Part shown: positions 23,449-35,720 of the stretch, piece by piece | How the letters are laid out: the number at the start of each line of letters is the position of its first letter | Numbering within the stretch: position 1 is the stretch's first letter | From: Macrocystis pyrifera | Lineage: Eukaryota; Sar; Phaeophyceae; Laminariales; Laminariaceae | DNA length: 64,000 nt | NCBI GenBank assembly: GCA_031763025.1 | Contig: JASSKH010000038.1 | Location: 2,149,001-2,213,000 of the forward strand | Reading direction: 5' to 3' | Notes under the pieces: generated by a model | Databases searched by the model: none | The model's input: only the letters and a program-made list of their open reading frames with translations | What the model was told of the DNA's origin: nothing | Program-made: the position numbers and the translations under genes

Positions 23449-23559
23449 TTATTACGGAGGACCATAGTAAATAGCACCTGCGGTGCACACAAAAAACTAT
23501 GTATTTCCCCATTTTACTAACAAAAATTGGTCCCATTTACTATGGTCCCCCGAAATAGG
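23449..23559. mobile_element. MITE M1, copy 2
   Basis: Inverted ends ATTACGGAGGACCATAGTAA and TTTACTATGGTCCCCCGAAA around an AT-rich core; diverged from the other copies. Confidence 0.7.
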
Positions 23560-23747
23560 ATGTTTTTTTAAAAAGTGCCATTTATCCGACTAAAGTCGTA
23601 TTTCTTATACGTTTTGGCCTTGAAGGCTTGAACGAGCGATTGGTTGTACATATATATGTACGTTCAGCCTTTCAGGATTTCTTCCGAAATATACCAGGTC
23701 AACGTTTTGACCTTGAAGGACTAGCGCACGGCATTTGATTGCACACT

Positions 23748-23859
23748 CCTATTACGGGGGTCCATAGTTAACGGGACCAAATTTTGTTAGTAAAAATAGG
23801 AAAATATATAGGTTTTTATGTACACCATAGGTCCTGTTAACTATGGACCCCCGTAATAG
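23748..23859. mobile_element. MITE M1, copy 3
   Basis: The best-preserved copy: TTACGGGGGTCCATAGTTAA at the left is exactly mirrored at the right, and the following CGGGACC pairs with the right-arm GGTCCTG through one G:T-type mismatch. TA flanks both ends. The core is AAATTTTGTTAGTAAAAATA and similar. Confidence 0.85.
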
Positions 23860-23870
23860 TAGTATATTTC

Positions 23871-24190
23871 GTCATTTTGAACGTCTGACTATTTAATACG
23901 TCTGGCGTTGCATGCCTCGTCCAACGCTCAAGTACACAACGGAGTGCGCACTAAATAAACAGAAAAGAGCGGGCAAGACTCAAGTGCCTCGTATACTCCG
24001 AACAGAATCAATCAAGGACAAAACCACTCCGTGACTATTAGTATTATTACTAGTATGAATGAAACGCATGGAAGGTAGAACGCGCGCGTCTAAAGACCGC
24101 CACGTACTATGAGTACCGGCCCAGTCAATCGGTTGTACTCACAACTGACGTAGGATTAACAAGTAAAGCGAGCGACAGCGCATCGTCAAA
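23871..24190 (+). repeat. Satellite boundary module, left
   Basis: It contains ATACGTCTGGCGTTGCATGC, CGTCCAACGCTCAAGTACAC and GTGCCTCGTATACTCC. The same module recurs at about 32205-32290 and 32905-32980, so it brackets the main 155-bp array in direct orientation. Confidence 0.65.
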
Positions 24191-24500
24191 CGTTCATATA
24201 CAACGGCGTGTGCACTAATTAGCAGGGAAACGAGCGGGCCAGATCCAAGCGCCTCCTATACTCCAAAACATACTCCAAACAGCAGCCAACGACCAAGACA
24301 CTCCGTGACCAGCGGACACGGCCGTACGGGACGCCTCCGCGACAAACGCTCCCGTACACAACGGCGTGTCCCCGCAGAGAGAATTGCAGAGAAACGAGCG
24401 GGGACAGCTGTACCTGACCCCTCAGAGGCCACAACCTTCCCGTACACAACGGCGTGCACACAGGCATACGGTAGAAGCAAGCGGGCACAGCCGCACCTGA
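24190..24500 (+). repeat. Satellite tier A monomers, second block
   Basis: A few 80-bp-type units with ACACAACGGCGTGT boxes and AGCAGAGAAACGAGCGGG-like cores form the transition into the dimeric array. Confidence 0.75.
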
Positions 24501-27500
24501 CACCTATGCTTCCATCACTCAAATACACGACGGCGTGTGTACCAATACAAGGTCGAGAAACGAGCGGGCACCCCGGTACCAGATATCTCAGCATCAAACA
24601 CTCGACTACACAATGGCGTGCGTATTAATTTTTCACCAAGTACTTCTCCATAAAATTTAAGTAAATGCACAACGGTGTATGTACCCAATCAGTCGTGGAA
24701 CGAGCTGGCAGCCCGGTACCAGACACCTTAGCATCTACCACTCGAGGACACAACGGCGTGTGTACACAATTTCTCCTGAAGTACTTCTCCATAAACTCTA
24801 GCGACCTTCCATCACTCCAATACACAACGGCGTGTGCACCAAATAAGTCAAGCAACGAGCGGGGGGCCCGCGGTACCAGATACCTCAGCATCAGACACTC
24901 GACTACACAACGGCGTGTGTACGGTTTCTCAGGAGGATTCTCTGCATAAAGTTCTAGCGACATTCCACTCAAATACACAACGACGTGCGCACCGAATTAG
25001 TCAAGAAACGAGTGGGTATCCCTGTGCCGGATGCCTCAGCATCAACCACTCGGGTAAACAACGGCGTGTGTACGATTTCTCATGAAGTACTTATCCAAAA
25101 AATTCAAGCGACACTTCATCACTCGAATACACAACGGCGTGTCCACAAAATTAATAAAGAAACGAGCGGGTATCCCGGTAACAGACACCTCAGCATCAAA
25201 CACTCGAGTGCACAATGGCGCGTAATGAAGTACTTGTCCAGAAAATTCCCGCGACAATCCATCGCTAAATACACAATGGCGTATGCACCGAATTAGTCGA
25301 GAAACGAGCGGGCAGATGCGTCAGCATCAACGACTCCAGTGCACAACAGTGTGCGCACGATATCTCGCAGCATATTTCTCCATAAATTCTAGCGACAATG
25401 CAACATTCAAATACACAACGATGAGCGCACCAAATTAGTCCAGGGACGCACAGGCCCCAAAGGACCAGACACTTCAGCATCAGACACCCCGGTACACAAC
25501 GGCGTGTGTACGATCTATCATGAAGAATCTCTCCACAAAATTGTAGCGACATTCCATGGCTCAAATATACTACGGTGCGTGCACCAAATAAAAATCGGCA
25601 AACGAGCGGGCACCCCGGTACCAGATACCTCAGTATCAGACACTCGGATACACAACGATGTGTGTACAATTTCTCATGAAGTACTTCACCGTAAAATTCT
25701 GGCGACATTCGATCACTCAAATACACAAGGGCGTGTGCACCAAGTTAGTCAAAACACGAGCGGGTATCCCGGCACCAGATGCCTCAGAATCAACCACTCG
25801 AGTACACAACAGCGTGTGTACGATATCTCGTGAAGACCCTCTCTAAAAATTCTAGCGACATTCGATCGCTCAAATACACAATGGCGTGTGCAACAAATAA
25901 GTAAAAAAACGAGCGGGTGTCCCGCTCCCATATACCTCAGCATCAAGCACTCGAGTACACAACAGCGTTTATACGCTCTTTCCTGTAGAATTTCTCCATA
26001 CAAATTATATAGACATTCCGTCACAAAAACCAAAACGGCGTATGCACTAAAGTAGCCAAGAAACTAGAGGGCGCCCCGGTACCAAATATCTCGACATCAA
26101 CCACTCGAGTACACAACGGCGTGTATACGATTTCTCGTCACGTACTTCTCCAAATATTTTAGCGAAAATGCACCACTCAAATAAACAACGGCATGTGCAT
26201 CAAATTAGTCAAGAAACGAGCGGGCATCCCAGTACCAGATACCTCAGTATCAGACACTCGAGTACACAACGGTTTGTGTACGATTTCTTATGAAGCACTT
26301 CACCGTAAAATTCTGGCGACATTCGATCACTCAAATACACAAGGGCGTGGGCATCAAATAGGTCGAGAAACGAGCGGGCCCGAAGTACCAGATGCCTCAG
26401 TATCAGACACTCGGGTACACAACGGCGTGTGCGCGATTTCTCGTCAAGTACTTCCCCATAAGTTCTAGCGACATTCGATCACTGAAATACACAACGATGA
26501 GTGCTCCAAGTCAGTCACAAAACGAGCGGGTATTCTGGTACCATAACCTCAACATCAACCACTCGAGTACACAACGGCGTTGATACGATCTCTCCTGTGT
26601 TACTTCTACACAAAAAGCTAGCGGCATTCCATCACAAAATACATCAACGGCTTATGGACGAAAATATTCGAGAAACGAGGGGGCACCCCGGTACCAGATA
26701 CCTCAGCATCAACCACTCGAGTACACAACGGCGTGTGTACGATTTCTCGCAACGTGCTTCTTCATAAATTCAGCGACAATGCATCACTCAAATACACAAC
26801 GATGAGGGCACCAAATTAGTCTAGAAACGAACGGGCCCCGAAGGACCACATACCTCAGCATCAGACACTCGGGTACACAACGGCGTGTGTACGATCTATC
26901 ATGAAGAATTTCTCCACAAAATTGTAGCGACATTCCATGGCTCAAATACACTACGGTGTGTGCACCAAACAAATAGACAAACGAGCGGGCACCCGGTACC
27001 AGATACCTCAGCATCCGACACTCGGGTACACAACGGCGTGTGTACGATTTCTCATAAAGTACTTCACCGTAAATTTCTGGCGACAATCGATCACTCAAAT
27101 ACACAAGGGCGTGTACACCAAATTAGTAAAAAACCGAGCTGGTATCCCGGAACCAGATGCCTCAGCATCAACCACTCGAGCACACAACGACGTGTGTACG
27201 ATATCTCATCAAGTATTTCTCCATAAAGTTCTAGCGACATTCAATATCTTAAATGCGCAACGGCGTACGCACCAAGTTAGTAAAAAAACGAAAGGGTGCC
27301 CCGCTCAAAAATACCTCAGCGTCAACCACGCGAGTACACAACGGCGTGTATACGATCTTTCCTGTAGTATTTCCCCATACAAATTATGTAGGCATTCCAT
27401 CACAAAATACCAACCAGCGTATGCAGCAAATTAGTCGAAAAAAGCGAGCGGGCCCCGAAGCACCAGATAACTCCGCATCAGACACTAGAGTAAACAACAG

Positions 27501-30500
27501 GTGTGTATAATCTATCATGAATAATTTCTCCTCAAAATTCTAGCTACATCCCATCGCTCAAATACACAACGGTGTGTGCACCAAATTAGGCGATAAACGA
27601 GCGGGCACCCCGGTACCAGATACCTCAGCATCAGACACTCGGCTACACAACGGTTTATATACTACCTGGTATTTCTCATGAAGTATTTCGCCGTAAAATT
27701 CTGGCGACATTCCATCACTCAAATACACAACGGAGGCGTGTGCACCAAGTTAGTAAAAAAACGAGCAGGTATCCCGGTGCCAGATGCTTCAACATCAACC
27801 ACCCGAGCACACAACGGCGTTTGTTTGATCGTTCCTGTGGTACATCTTCATAAACATTATGTAGGCGTTCCATCACAAAATACAAAACGGTGTATGCACC
27901 GACGTATCGACAAACGGCCGGGCACCCCGGTACCAGATACCTCAGCATCAACCACTCGAGTACACAACGGCGTGTATACGATACCTCCTAAAGTACTTCC
28001 CCATGAGTTCTAGCGATATTCGATCACTGAAATACACAACGGCGAGTGCTCCAAGTCAGTCGAAAAAACGAGCGGGTATTCCGGTATCACAACCTCAGCA
28101 TCAACCATTCGAGTACACAGCGGCGTTGATACGATCTCTCCTGTGTTACTTCTACACCAAAAGCTAGCGACATTCCATCACAAAATACACAACGGCGTAT
28201 GGACGAAAATATTCGAGAAACGAGCGGGCACCCCGGTACCAGATACCTCAGCATCAACCACTCGAGTACACAACGGCGTGTGTACGATTTCTCGTAGCGT
28301 GCTTCTTCATAAATTCTAGCGACAATGCATCACTCAAATACACAACGATGAGGGCACCAAATTAGTCGAGAAACGAACGGGTCCCGAAGGACCAGATTCC
28401 TCAGCATCAGATACTCGGGTACACAACGGCGTGTGTACGATCTATCATGAAGAATTCCTCCACAAAATTGTAGCGACATTCCATGGCTCAAATACACTAC
28501 GGTGTTTGCAATAAATTAATCGGCAAACGAGCGGGCACTCCGGCACCAGATACCTCAATATCAAACACTCGGGTACACAACCAACGGCGTGTGCACGATT
28601 TCTCATGAAGTACTTCACCGTAAAATTCTGACGACATTCGATCACTAAAATACACAAGGGCGTGTGCACCAAGTTAGTCAAAACACGAGCGGGTATCCCG
28701 GTACCAGATGCCTCAGCATCAACCACTCGAGCACACAACGGCGTGTGTGCGATATCTCATCAAGTATTTCTCCACAAAATTCTAGCGACGTTCAATCACG
28801 GAAATACACAACGGCGTACGCACCAAGTTAGTCAAAAAAACGAAAGGGTGCCCCGCTTCCATATACCTCAGCATCAACCACTCGAGTACACAACATCGTG
28901 TATACGATCTTCCCTGTAGTATTTCCCGATGAAAATTATATAGGCGTTCCATCACAAAATGCAAAACGGCGTATGCACCAAAGTAGACGAGAAACTAGCG
29001 GGCACCCCGGTACCAGATACCTCAGCATCAACCACTCGAGTCCACAACGGCGTGTGTACGATTGCTCGGCACGTACTTCTTTATAAATTCTAGAGACATC
29101 CCATCACTCCAATACACAACGGCGTGTCCACCAAATTAATCGATCATCGAGCGGGCCCCAAAATACTAAATACCTCAGCACCAGAAACTCGAGTACAAAA
29201 CGGCGTGTGCACAATCTCTCAAGAAACATTTCTGCACAAAAGTGTGGCGACATTCCATCGCTCAAGAAGAAAACGGGGTGTGCACCAAATTAGGCGACAA
29301 ACGAGCGGACACCCCGGTGCCAGATACCTCAGTATCAGACACTCGGGTACACAACGGCGTGTGTACGACTTCTCATGAAGTACTCCTCCGTAAAATTCTG
29401 GTGACATTTCATCGATCGAATGCACAACGGCGTGTGCACCAAATTAGTCAAACAAAGAGCGAGTATCCCGGTACCAGATGCCTCAGCGTCAACCACCCGA
29501 GCACACAACGGGGTGTTTACGACCTTCTTTGTGGCACATCTCCATGAAAGTCCTATAGACATTCCATCACAAAACACAAAACGGCGTATGCACCAAAGTA
29601 TCGAGAAACGAGCGGGCGCCCCGGAACCAGATACCTCAGCATCAACCACTCGAGTCCACAACGGCGTGTGTACGATTTCTCGTGAAGTACTTCTCCCTAA
29701 ATTCTAGCGACATCGCATCACTCAAATACACAACGGCGTGTACACCAAGTTAGTCGAGAAACGAGCGGGCCCCGAAGTATCAGATACCTTAGCATCAGAC
29801 ACTCGGGTATACAACGGCGTGTGTACGATATTTCCAGTAGTATTTCTCCACAAACATCTAGCGAAATTCATTCACTCAAATACACAACGGCGTGTGCACC
29901 CAGTTAGTCAACGAATGGAGCGGGTATCCCGGTACCAGATACCTCAGCATCAACCATTCGAGTACACAACGGCGTGTGTACGATTTCTCCTAAAGTACTT
30001 CTCAAATATTCTAGCGACATTCCATCACTCAAATACACAACGGCGGGTGCACCAAATTAAAAGACAAAAGAGCGGGCCCCGAAGTACACGATACCTCAGC
30101 ATCAACCACTCGAGTACACAACGGCGTTTACACGATATTTCCTGTATCAATTCTCCACAAAACGCTAGCGGTATTCCATCACAAAATACACAACGGCGTA
30201 TGGACCAAAGTATTCGAGAAACAAGCGGGCACCCCGTTACCGGATACCTCAGCATCAACCACTCGAGTACACAACGGCGTGTATACGATACCTCCTAAAG
30301 TACTTCCCCATGAGTTCTAGCGACGTTCGATCACTTATTTACACAACGGCGAGTGCTCCAAGTCAGTCGAAAAAACGAGCGGGTATTCTGGTACCACAAC
30401 CTCAGCATCAACCACTCGAGTACACAACGGCGTTGACACGATCTCTCCTGTGTTACTTCTACACAAAAAGCTAGCGACATTCCATCACAAAATACACAAC

Positions 30501-32190
30501 GGCGTATGGACGAAAATATTCGAGAAACGAGCGGGCAGATACCTCAGCATCAACCACTCGAGTACACAACGGCGTGTGTACGATTTCTCGCAACGTGCTT
30601 CTTCATAAATTCTAGCGACAATGCATCACTCAAATACACAACGATGGGGGCACCAAATTAGTCAAGAAACGAACGGGCCCCGAAGGACCAGATTCCTCAG
30701 CATCAGACACTCGGGTACACAACGGCGTGTGTACGATCTATCATGAAGAATTTCTCCACAAAATTGTAGCGACATTCCATGGCTCAAATACACTACGGTG
30801 TGTGCACTAAATTGATCGACAAACGAGCGGGCACCCCGGTACCAGATACCTCAATATCAGACACTCGGGTACACAACGGCGTGTATACGATTTCTCATGA
30901 AGTACTTCACCGTAAAATTCTGACGACATTCGATCACTAAAATACACAAGGGCGTGTGCACCAAGTTAGTCAAAACACGAGCGGGTATCCCGGTACCAGA
31001 TGCCTCAGCATCAACCACTCGAGTACACAACGGCGTGTTCACGATCTTTGCTGTGGTACTTCTCCATGAAAATTCTATAGGCATTCCATGACAAAATACA
31101 AAACGGCGTACGCACCAAAGTAGTCGAGAAACGCGCGGGCACCCCAATACCAGACGCCTCAGCATCAACCACTCGAGTACACAATGGCTTGTGTATGATT
31201 TCTCGCAACGTACTTCTCCATAAATTGTAGCGACATTCCATCCCTCAAATTCACAACGGCGTGTGCACCGTTCAGTCAAAAAACGAGCGAGTATCCCGGT
31301 ACCTTATACCTCAGCATCAACCCCTCGAGTACACGACGGCGTGTGTACGATATTTCCTGTGGTACTTCTCCATAAAAAGCTAGCGATATTTCATCACAAA
31401 ATACACAACGGCGTATAAACCAAAGTAGTCGAGAAACGAGTGGGCACCCCGATACTAGATACCTCAGCATCAACCACTCGAGTACACAACGGCGTGTGTA
31501 CGATTTCAGGTAACATACTTCTCCATAAATTATATTAATACTCGTAGCGACATTCCATCGCTCAAATACGCAACGATCTGAGCATCAAATTAATCGTGAA
31601 ACGAGCGGGCACCTCGGTACCAGATACCTCAGCATCAGACACTCGGGTACACAACGGCGTGTGCACGATTTCTCATGAAGTACTTCTCCAGACAATTCTA
31701 TTAATAACGACATTCCATCACTCAAATACACAACGGTCTGTGCACCAAATTAATCGAGTAACGAGCGGGCACCCCGGTACCAGATACCTCAGCATCAAAC
31801 ACTCGAGTACACAACGGCGTGTGTACGATTTCTCGTCAAGTACTTCTCGATAAAATTCTAGTGGCATTCCATCATGAAAATATTCGACGGCGTGTGCACC
31901 AAATTAGTGGTGATACGAGCTGGCCCCGCGGTACCAGATGCCTCAGCATCAGGCACTCGAGTACATAACAGCGTGTGTATGATTTTCCACTAAGTACTTC
32001 TCCATAAACATCCATCGAGATTTCATCACTCAAATACACAACGGCGTGAGCACCAAATTAGGCGAGGAACGAGCGTACCCGGCCGTACTAGATACCTCAG
32101 CATCAAACACTCAAGTACACAACGGCGTGTGTACGATTATCAATTAAGTATTTTTCCATAAAACTCTAGCGGCCGTCTAGTTGTATTTCA
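24500..32190 (+). repeat. Main satellite array, about 155-bp dimers
   Basis: About fifty head-to-tail units of 153-157 bp. Each unit has two halves, each opening with the box ACACAACGGCGTGTGCAC or a variant ending GTAC. Half A (81 bp) continues with AATTAGTCGAGAAACGAGCG, GGCACCCCGGTACCAGATAC and CTCAGCATCAACCACTCGAG. Half B (about 73 bp) continues with GATTTCTCATGAAGTACTTC, TCCATAAAATTCTAGCGACA and TTCCATCACTCAAAT. Spacings measured between ACTCGAGT/ACTCGGGT sites around 25.5-25.9 kb are 156, 154 and 153. Frames seen through it are by-products of the repeat. Confidence 0.95.
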
Positions 32191-33900
32191 TCACCAGCGT
32201 GTAAATCGCCTTCGTAGTGCGTCTGACATTTTGAATGCGTCTGGCGTTGCATGCCTAGCGGGTCGTCCAAAGCTCAAGTGCAAATGACGTATGCACTAAA
32301 TTAGTGTACAAACAAGCGGGCCAGACGCCCGTGACATGGAGAACACGCGAGCAGCTGAGAAACGAGCGGGCCCGATGCAAGTGCCTCGTATACTCCAAAT
32401 AGCAGCACTGACAAGGACACAGCGTCCCACGCTCTAGAACACAACGGCTTGTGCACGAAACTAGAAGGGAAATTCCCGGCACAGTCGTCTCAGGCTATAG
32501 GCGTCGTATTTTCCCAAACAGGTCAGAAACAGCAGCGACGGACAAAGCCCCTCGTGACAAGAGCTAGGGAGAGCGCAGCGTCCAACGCTCACGTACTGAA
32601 CAGCGTGTGCGCTAACTTCGCCGAGAAACGAGCAGGCCAGCGTTAGACGAGCACACAACGTCGTGTACACGGGCACACGAGCGCAGCAAGCCGCCGCAGC
32701 CTCACTAGACACCTCAGCTGCCATCAACCAAAGGCACAACGGCGTGTGCACCAATTTTACCTAGAAAACAAGCGAGCACCGCTGTTGCCTTAGCATCAAA
32801 CACTCGAGTACACAACGGCGTGTGCACGACTTACCAATTAAGTACTTTTCCATTAGATTCTAACGACATTTGAGTGTATACCATTACTATTAATAATAGT
32901 ATATAAAACGCCTTCTTAGTACGTCTGTCGTCTGGCGTTACATGCCTAATGGGTCGTCCAAAGCTCAAGAACAAGATGGCGTGCACTGAATTAGTAGAAG
33001 ACGCGCGGGCCAGATTCGAGTACCTCGCATCCTCCAAACAGCAGCACAGACAAAATCACCCTGTTTCGCATATGAAACACGTGACATGAGAAGCGAGCGG
33101 GGCAGATTCAAGTGCCTCGTACACACACACACAGCAGCACGCACGAGGGAACAGGCGCAACGGACAAAGCCACTCCTTGACCCAGACCAAGCAAGAGCGC
33201 AGATTCCCACGCTCGAAAACACAACGGCGTGTGCACGAAACCTAGCAGAGAAGCTTACGGGAACAGTCGTACCAGGCTACGGGCGTTGTATATTCCCCAA
33301 GCAAGCCAGCGACAGCAGCGACGGACAAAGCCACTCCGTGCCTCGTGAACTCCAAACAGCAGCACTTACGAGGAAACAGCCGCCACGGACAAGGCCACTC
33401 CATCACCCAAAGCGAGCGAGAGCACAGCGTCCGACGCTCGAGAGTGCCTCGTACACACCACACAGCAGCACGTACGAGGGAACAGGCGCAACGGACAAAG
33501 CCACTCCTTGACCCAGAGCGAGCGAGAGCACAGCGTCCCACGCTCGAGAACACAACGGCATGAGCACGAAAACTAGTAGAGAAGCTCCCGGGCACAGTCG
33601 TGCTCAGTGATGGGCGTCGAATAATTCCCAAGCACGCGAGGGACAGCAGCGACGGACAAAGCTACTCTGTGCCTCGCATACTCCAAACAGCAGCACGTAC
33701 GAGGAAACAGCCGGCACGGACAAAACCATTCCTTGACCCAGAGCGAGCGAGAGCACAGCGTATCAGCGGAGAAAATCCGGGAACAGTCGTACCAGGCTAT
33801 GGGCGTCATATGTTCCAAAACGGGTCAGAAACAGCAGCGGCGGACAAAGCCACCCCGTGACAAGAGCGGGCGATAGCGTAGCATCCAGCGCTTAAGTACC
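32191..33900 (+). repeat. Satellite tier C, about 330-bp composite units
   Basis: Longer units combine the ACACAACGGCGTGTGCACGAAA box and a CTAGCAGAGAAGC half-A relic with ACTCCAAACAGCAGCAC, CGTACGAGGAAACAGCC, ACGGACAAAGCCACTCC and GAGCGAGCGAGAGCACAGCG. Equivalent sites at 33219 and 33548, and at 33363 and 33695, give periods of 329 and 332. Boundary modules occur at about 32205 and 32905. Confidence 0.8.
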
Positions 33901-34370
33901 GAGTTCTCGTATGAAACCAAAGGTCAGCGCGTACAATCAATACCCGTGCAGCAGTACAAGAAGAATTCTTGGATGAAGATGAAATGTAAACACGCAAGAA
34001 TATAGCACAGCAATACTCGTACAACAGTGCGTCGCGACGGACAAAGCCACTACGTGACAAGAGCGAGCGAGAGCGCAGCGCCCAACACTCGCATATTCCC
34101 AACCAGCAGCAACGAACAAGTTGCCCCCCTGGCCGCAACTGTTCGGCCTTGTCCACCAACGTGCGCTACAATACCGTATTCCAGGTACTGCAGGAACCTG
34201 GTATGCTCGGTCAGCACGCTAGAGCACTACCTGTCCAAGAGTTTTCGTAGGAACCCAAAGAACAGCGCGGTAGAGCAATGCTCGTACAGTAGTACAAGAA
34301 GAATTATCATATGAAGATGAAATGTGAACACACATAATACAGCAAAGCAGTACTCGTACACCCTGGCGTG
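33901..34370 (+). repeat. Two-copy repeat, about 337-bp spacing
   Basis: The segments at about 33906-34035 and 34243-34365 share AACCAAAGGTCAGCGCG-like sequence, CAGTACAAGAAGAATT and GAAGATGAAATGT. This closes the satellite domain before the copia LTR. Confidence 0.6.
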
Positions 34371-34390
34371 CCTCGGGAGAGTGCGTCTCG

Positions 34391-34980
34391 TGATAGAAAT
34401 GATGAGTACACACTCAGATGGCTGACTGATGACGGTCTTCAGAGACTAACACAGAGTCGTCGTGAGACAAGCTCGAGCAGCACTGATGATGATGATGGTG
34501 TAGACGATAGTAGATCACTTGAAATGGGCGCTCTTGGGCCAAATTAAAGCTTATGGTACGACGAACTAGCTGTAGAGAGTTCAGAGGTGGGGGTGAGGAG
34601 TGAACAGGTGAGTGTACGAATACTCCTGTTTTACTCGTATCTACGGTAATATCTACCGGCGTACGGTCAGATCTTACGCACGTTAACCCAGTCAACACGT
34701 ACGCCAACATCCGTTACCTCAGTCAATCCGTTACTTGCTGGAGTATCGTTCCACACGCATATCCTCTCCGAGTATTTGATCGACTAGTCGACGGGACAAC
34801 GTAGATATCATGCACTACAACGTAGTCAGTATCCTGCAGGCCCTTGCTGACTTCGTAATGAACCTCTACCGGTAGCTAGTGGATTTCTCGAGGATCTCAC
34901 TCTTGAACATACCCTTACTGACTTTGTAATGAACATCTACTGGCGACCAGTGGATCGCCCGAAGATGCCAATCTTTAACA
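34391..34980 (-). repeat. Copia 3' LTR
   Basis: It matches 38679-39268 with about 13 differences, nearly all transitions and all in the 34391-34700 half. Near its start in element orientation it carries an internal tandem duplication, with copies about 70 bp apart starting near 34841 and 34911 (both contain TAATGAACNTCTAC). Adjacent bases 34981-34995 are also shared with the other LTR flank. Confidence 0.9.
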
Positions 34981-35720
34981 CTCCTCCTAGATGATATTAC
35001 CATATCACATTTATCCTCCCTCTCTTTAAGCTTCTCAAGGTAACACTTCTTCCATGCCCCCCGCTCTTTGTCAATTCCAGCATCATACACGTTTCTATTT
35101 AGGATTTTGCTTGCGGAGTTAAGGTGTTCAAGACTGGATGTACCAACTTTGGTCCACACGGTGACCAGAAAGCCAAAATAACTCTGAACTTCCACCAAAG
35201 TGGTATGGTCCTTGCTCTCTATCACTTTCCACACCAATGATCCAAAACACTCATCAGAGTAATCTTGGATGTGGTGCTCGAGTGCCCAGTTGGAGACTTG
35301 CATCGCTCGCTCCCCCGAGTAGTCCGCTTCGAGGAACGGAAACCTGCCATACAAACATGTGCACCGTTCTTCTGCTGTTGTGCTTCCGTCGTCGGAGGAG
35401 ACATCTCTGATACTGGCCTCTTCCCGTTGCTCCTCGTGCTACTCCTTCCGCTGGTCCACGTGCTGCTGATCGTTGGGCGTGCTGCAGGAGTTCCGCTCTT
35501 GTTGGTGTTTATGTGTTATGTTGACGTGTGGCCTCGCAATACTGCCTCTCGTAGCTCCTCCGACCTGTGTCTGTTGTTCCCGAATCTCTGTGGAGGGACG
35601 TGTGTTCTCGCCACGGCATGGTCTCCTTCCAGGTCGATCTTGTATGAATTTCTTGGTTTCTCTGTTCCTCGTTATTTCCCGTATACCCCTTGATGAGATC
35701 CAGTAGGTGCCGATGGGCAC
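34981..35720 (-). CDS. Extra ORF between RNase H and 3' LTR
   Basis: One minus-strand frame stays open from 35720 into the LTR apart from a single stop near 35438. The well-formed part (about 35425 downward) is acidic and aromatic: EEASIRDVSSDDGSTTAEER, YGRFPFLEADYSGERAMQVS, YSDECFGSLVWKVIESKDHT, VEVQSYFGFLVTVWTKVGTS and YLEKLKEREDKCDM. It has no signal peptide, no clear membrane span and no zinc knuckle. Its position, after pol and before the polypurine tract, is that of the env-like or accessory ORF of some plant copia elements, but I see no similarity to those. It may be a captured host exon or a lineage-specific element gene. The frame runs about 40 codons into the LTR. Confidence 0.45.

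Noticed and set aside
24500..32190. CENP-B box in the satellite, from AAACGAGCGGGC
   Set aside because: It resembles only part of the mammalian box and that protein is not expected in this lineage. The conserved box is a different sequence.
24600..32200. Dozens of 80-185-codon frames with shared peptides in the satellite
   Set aside because: They follow the repeat period, occur on both strands and break whenever the unit length shifts. They are repeat artefacts.
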